DNA of 15,270 bases. Origin: an uncultured Erysipelotrichaceae bacterium. Its GTDB lineage: Bacteria; Bacillota_I; Bacilli_A; Erysipelotrichales; Erysipelotrichaceae. Every line of letters begins with the position of its first letter. The stretch's first letter is position 1. Below, one piece after another: positions 13,001 to 15,270 of this stretch. Position numbers and translations under genes: made by a program. Location of the stretch: assembly GCA_937893225.1 (NCBI GenBank), contig CALBJM010000146.1, forward strand, positions 1 through 15,270, in the 5' to 3' direction. The notes beneath the pieces were generated by a model. The model saw only the letters and a list, made by a program, of their open reading frames with translations, was not told where the DNA came from and made no database searches.

Positions 13001-13040
13001 TGCGTGGGAGGAAGAAGTAAACTTCCGAATAACCACTGCA
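13001..13040 (+). promoter_or_regulatory. L1-binding leader element (23S rRNA mimic) of the rplK-rplA operon
   Basis: A structured leader about 30 bases before rplK. TGC (13001-13003) pairs with GCA (13038-13040), GTGG (13004-13007) with CCAC (13033-13036), and GGAAG (13010-13014) with CTTCC (13022-13026), with an asymmetric internal loop of GA against GAATAA. The strands GTGGGAGG and CCGAATAACCAC resemble the L1 site of 23S rRNA helices 76-77 (E. coli GTGGGAGG and CCTTGAAATACCAC). By analogy with E. coli, free L1 would bind here and repress translation of L11 and L1. The match is by eye. Confidence 0.75.
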
Positions 13041-13069
13041 TGCGGATTTTCTAAAAGGAGGAAAACCAC

Positions 13070-13486
13070 ATGGCAAAGAAAATTACAAAAATTTCTAAGC
13101 TTCAGTTCCCAGCTGGTGGCGCTAAACCAGGTCCAGCTCTAGCTGCAGCAGGAATCAACATGCCTCAGTTCTGTACAGCATTTAATGACAAAACTAAGGA
13201 TAGAAAAGGTGATATCGTTCCAGTTATCATCACAGCTTATGAAGACAAGTCTTTTGATTTCGTATTGAAGACAACTCCAGCAGCAGTTCTTCTTAAGAAA
13301 GCTGCAGGAATCCAGAAGGGCTCTGGAACACCTAACACAGTTAAAGCTGGTAAGATTACTAAGGCTCAGTTACAGGAAATTGCTGAGTACAAGTTACCAG
13401 ACTTAAATGCAAATGATGTAGAAGCAGCAATGAAGATCGTTGCTGGTACAGCTCGTAACATGGGCATCGAAGTGGAGGGTGAGTAA
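13070..13486 (+). CDS. rplK: 50S ribosomal protein L11 (shortened proline loop)
   Basis: A 138-residue L11. The C-terminal rRNA-binding domain is standard (AAVLLKKAAGIQKGSG, LPDLNANDVEAAMKIVAGTARNMGI). The N-terminal domain is unusual: KLQFPAGGAKPGPALAAAGIN (10-30) lacks four residues where most L11 proteins have a Pro-Pro pair (for example [20 protein letters not shown] in E. coli), and the following GQQ/GQH is AAA. The frame is intact and conserved around it, so this is a family variant rather than damage. AAAAGGAGG (13053-13061) precedes the ATG at 13070. Codons are highly biased. rplA starts three bases after its stop. Confidence 0.97.
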   Translation: MAKKITKISKLQFPAGGAKPGPALAAAGINMPQFCTAFNDKTKDRKGDIVPVIITAYEDKSFDFVLKTTPAAVLLKKAAGIQKGSGTPNTVKAGKITKAQLQEIAEYKLPDLNANDVEAAMKIVAGTARNMGIEVEGE

Positions 13487-13488
13487 GC

Positions 13489-14166
13489 ATGGCAGGTAAA
13501 AAGTACACAGCTGCTCTCGCTCAGGTAGATCGCAGCAAAGCATATGATTACAAGGAAGCAATCGCTCTTGCTAAGAAGATTTCTTCCACAAAATTTGATT
13601 CTTCAGTAGAAGTTTCTTTCTTCTTGAATGTAGATCCAAGACAGGCAGACCAGAACATCCGTGGTGCTATGGTACTTCCTAATGGTACTGGTAAGAGCCA
13701 GAGAGTTCTTGTTATCACACAAGGTGCTAAGGAAGAAGAAGCTAAGAATGCAGGTGCTGACTATGTTGGTGGTGCAGATATGCTCGAAAAGATCCAAGGT
13801 GGTTGGTTCGACTTTGATATTATCGTTGCTACACCTGATATGATGGGTCAGTTAGGTAAGCTTGGTAGAGTATTAGGTCCTAAGGGATTAATGCCAAACC
13901 CTAAGACAGGTACAGTTACAATGAATGTAGCTCAGGCTATTGATGAAATCAAAAAAGGTAAAGTTGAATACCGTGTTGATAAAGACGGCAATGTCAATGT
14001 TATGATTGGTAAGGTTTCCTTTACTGAAGAAGCATTGAATGAAAACTATAAGGCTCTATTTGATCAGATCGTTAGAGTTAAGCCAAATTCTGTTAAGGGT
14101 GCTTATATCAAGAAGGTTACAGTATCCACAACAATGGGCCCTGGTATTAACGTTACAGTTGAATAA
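13489..14166 (+). CDS. rplA: 50S ribosomal protein L1
   Basis: A 225-residue L1, close to the usual 229-235. Recognisable segments are DYKEAIALAKKISSTKFDSSVEVSFFLNVDPRQADQNIRG (about 20-60), VGGADMLEKI, LGRVLGPKGLMPNPKTGTVT (about 126-145) and the end ISTTMGPG-type motif (VSTTMGPGINVTVE). It forms the ribosome's L1 stalk and is the classical autogenous repressor of its operon, consistent with the leader at 13001-13040. Its ribosome binding site GTGGAGGGTGAG (13472-13482) overlaps the end of rplK. A terminator follows, and rplJ-rplL, which usually come next, are absent. Confidence 0.98.
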   Translation: MAGKKYTAALAQVDRSKAYDYKEAIALAKKISSTKFDSSVEVSFFLNVDPRQADQNIRGAMVLPNGTGKSQRVLVITQGAKEEEAKNAGADYVGGADMLEKIQGGWFDFDIIVATPDMMGQLGKLGRVLGPKGLMPNPKTGTVTMNVAQAIDEIKKGKVEYRVDKDGNVNVMIGKVSFTEEALNENYKALFDQIVRVKPNSVKGAYIKKVTVSTTMGPGINVTVE

Positions 14167-14175
14167 TTGTTGCAG

Positions 14176-14200
14176 AGAGAAACTTAGGTTTCTCTTTTTT
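14176..14200 (+). terminator. Rho-independent terminator after rplA
   Basis: AGAGAAAC (14176-14183) pairs perfectly with GTTTCTCT (14188-14195) around TTAG, followed by T to 14200. Confidence 0.92.
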
Positions 14201-14320
14201 GTTTTCATAAATCATTCACAAAATATACATAATCCAGACACAGAACGAATGTATAAATATATATGTCAGATGATTCAGGTCTGATGAAATAGTTTTTCAT
14301 AAATTTTTCTCTCTTATTAC
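14201..14320. other. intergenic stretch without a recognised gene
   Basis: About 120 AT-rich bases between two terminator hairpins. It contains the 11-base direct repeat TTTTCATAAAT at 14202-14212 and 14294-14304, and a weak hairpin TCAGA (14266-14270) with TCTGA (14280-14284). No open frame with a ribosome binding site is seen. A small RNA ending at the hairpin at 14321 is possible but unsupported by a clear promoter. Confidence 0.4.
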
Positions 14321-14349
14321 AAAATGCCCATGTAGGGCATTTTCTTTTA
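14321..14349 (+). terminator. terminator-like hairpin, possibly bidirectional
   Basis: AAAATGCCC (14321-14329) pairs perfectly with GGGCATTTT (14335-14343) around ATGTA, followed by a T-rich tail (TTTTCTTTT). The A run on the left arm gives a T run on the other strand, so it could work in both directions. It lies between rplA and the peptidase gene. Confidence 0.75.
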
Positions 14350-14361
14350 CTGAGGAGAGAC

Positions 14362-14367
14362 TATAAT
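14362..14367 (+). promoter_or_regulatory. putative -10 box of the Xaa-Pro peptidase gene
   Basis: A consensus TATAAT at 14362-14367, 26 bases before the ATG. No clear -35 is visible; the expected place overlaps the right arm and tail of the terminator hairpin. Confidence 0.5.
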
Positions 14368-14392
14368 ATTGCTTAGTTAGAGGTGATAAACT

Positions 14393-15270
14393 ATGTTGAA
14401 TGAAGCACGAATGAATAGAGTTTTAGATAAACTAGAAACTAATCAAATGTTGATTAGTGATCCTTATGCTATTTTTTATTTGACTGGTAGATGGATTCAT
14501 CCTGGTGAAAGATTCTTGGGACTATTGTTACAAAAAGGGAAGACACCTATTTTGTATTTGAATGAACTGTTCCGTTTTGATGAAGATTTGGGTGTTCAGA
14601 AAAAATATATTACAGATACAGATTCTGTAGCTGAATTGCTGAAAGGTGATGTAGATGCTAATGAAGCATTAGGCGTTGACAAGATTCTGCCAGCTAAGTT
14701 CTTGTTGCCGATGTTAGAAGCTAAAATTGCTGCGTCCATCATAAATGGCAGTATTGCGGTTGATCACACACGTGCTATTAAAGATGAAGCAGAAATTGCG
14801 TTAATGCGAGAGAGTTCTCATATTAATGATTTAGCGATGGCAGAATTTAAAAAATTGCCAAAAGCTGGTATGACAGAAATTGAAGTAGCTTCAAAAATGT
14901 TGGATATTTATAAAAAGCTTGGTGCAGAAGATTATTCATTTACGCCAATTGTTGCTTTTGGAGTGAATGCTGCAGATCCACACCACATGCCAGATGAAAC
15001 AGTTTTGCATGAAGGCGAAACAGTATTGTTTGATGTTGGCTGCAAATATCGTGATTATTGCTCAGACATGACAAGAACGTTCTTTTATAAAGGAACTCCA
15101 AATGACGAACAGATGCATGTTTATAATCTAGTGAGAAAAGCAAACGAAGATGCAGAAGCGTATGTAAAACCAGGTGTTAGACTTTGTGACATTGATTCTA
15201 TTGCAAGAAACGTGATTACAGAAGGTGGATATGGATCGGATTTTACGCATCGTTTAGGCCACTTTATAGG
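14393..15270 (+). CDS. Xaa-Pro peptidase, M24B family (3' partial)
   Basis: The first 292 codons of a metallopeptidase; the frame is open to the window end. The start is ATG 14393 after AGAGGTGAT (14379-14387). Residues 1-125 form the creatinase-like N-terminal domain (ISDPYAIFYLTGRWIHPGERFLGLLL). From about 130 comes the pita-bread catalytic domain: conserved KDEAEIALMRES, DPHH (195-198), metal ligands D214 (LFDVG) and D225 (SDMTRTF), and H290 in GHFIG at the edge. The two Glu ligands would lie beyond the window. It removes N-terminal residues before proline and acts in peptide turnover in the cytoplasm. It could be pepP- or pepQ-like; the partial sequence does not decide. Confidence 0.93.
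   Translation, partial: MLNEARMNRVLDKLETNQMLISDPYAIFYLTGRWIHPGERFLGLLLQKGKTPILYLNELFRFDEDLGVQKKYITDTDSVAELLKGDVDANEALGVDKILPAKFLLPMLEAKIAASIINGSIAVDHTRAIKDEAEIALMRESSHINDLAMAEFKKLPKAGMTEIEVASKMLDIYKKLGAEDYSFTPIVAFGVNAADPHHMPDETVLHEGETVLFDVGCKYRDYCSDMTRTFFYKGTPNDEQMHVYNLVRKANEDAEAYVKPGVRLCDIDSIARNVITEGGYGSDFTHRLGHFI

Noticed and set aside
12939..13142. 67-codon frame across the rplK leader
   Set aside because: It overlaps the promoter, the L1-type hairpin and the start of rplK in another frame, and has no ribosome binding site.
14039..14284. 81-codon frame from within rplA past its terminator
   Set aside because: It is out of frame in rplA, reads through a terminator hairpin and resembles no protein.
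1..15270. CRISPR array, insertion sequence, phage genes, tRNA genes or toxin-antitoxin pair
   Set aside because: No repeated spacer pattern, transposase motif, terminal repeats or tRNA-like fold seen; the window is a continuous row of core genes in one direction.

Overview
The window looks like a chromosomal segment of a low-GC Firmicute. I lean towards the Erysipelotrichia or a relative. The grounds are AT-rich codon use, Firmicute gene order (rapZ-yvcK-whiA; cysS-mrnC-rlmB-sigH-like-rpmG-secE-nusG-rplK-rplA), Shine-Dalgarno sites of the GGAGG type, and an L11 with a shortened N-terminal proline loop that I recall from Mollicutes and relatives. The taxonomy is inference. All recognised genes are on the + strand, and I see no insertion sequence, phage gene, tRNA, rRNA or CRISPR array.

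Layout: (1) 1-748: the 3' part of a PpaX-like HAD phosphatase and a small unknown protein, closed by a terminator. (2) 766-4692: rapZ, yvcK, whiA, a small two-helix membrane protein and a GNAT acetyltransferase. Genes overlap or nearly touch, so this is one transcription unit linking cell-envelope and carbon-status regulators with a cell-division regulator. It ends in a strong terminator. (3) 4744-5887: gap (glycolytic GAPDH) as a single-gene unit with a near-consensus promoter, highly biased codons and its own terminator. (4) 5905-8371: a two-gene unit with the least familiar content. It holds a 721-residue membrane protein with a cytoplasmic XRE-type helix-turn-helix, one transmembrane helix, about seven RCC1-like repeats, two fibronectin-III-like domains and an unrecognised C-terminal domain. 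A 71-residue GYF_2/DUF4339-like protein follows it. (5) 8374-11083: a T-box leader with a Cys (TGC) specifier controlling cysS-mrnC-rlmB. (6) 11084-12940: a diverged SigH-like sigma factor, rpmG, secE and nusG. (7) 12942-14200: rplK-rplA, preceded by a promoter and a leader hairpin that resembles the L1 binding site of 23S rRNA. (8) 14201-15270: an intergenic stretch with a second terminator hairpin, then the 5' part of an M24B Xaa-Pro peptidase cut off by the window end.

Most of the window is core translation, transcription and central metabolism. The items most worth following are the transmembrane HTH/RCC1/FN3 protein with its GYF_2 partner, the diverged sigma factor whose ribosome binding site can be buried in a long-range RNA helix, the L1-type leader, and the L11 loop deletion. 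Ribosomal and gap genes use clearly more AAG and GCT/ACA-type codons than their neighbours, as expected for high expression.
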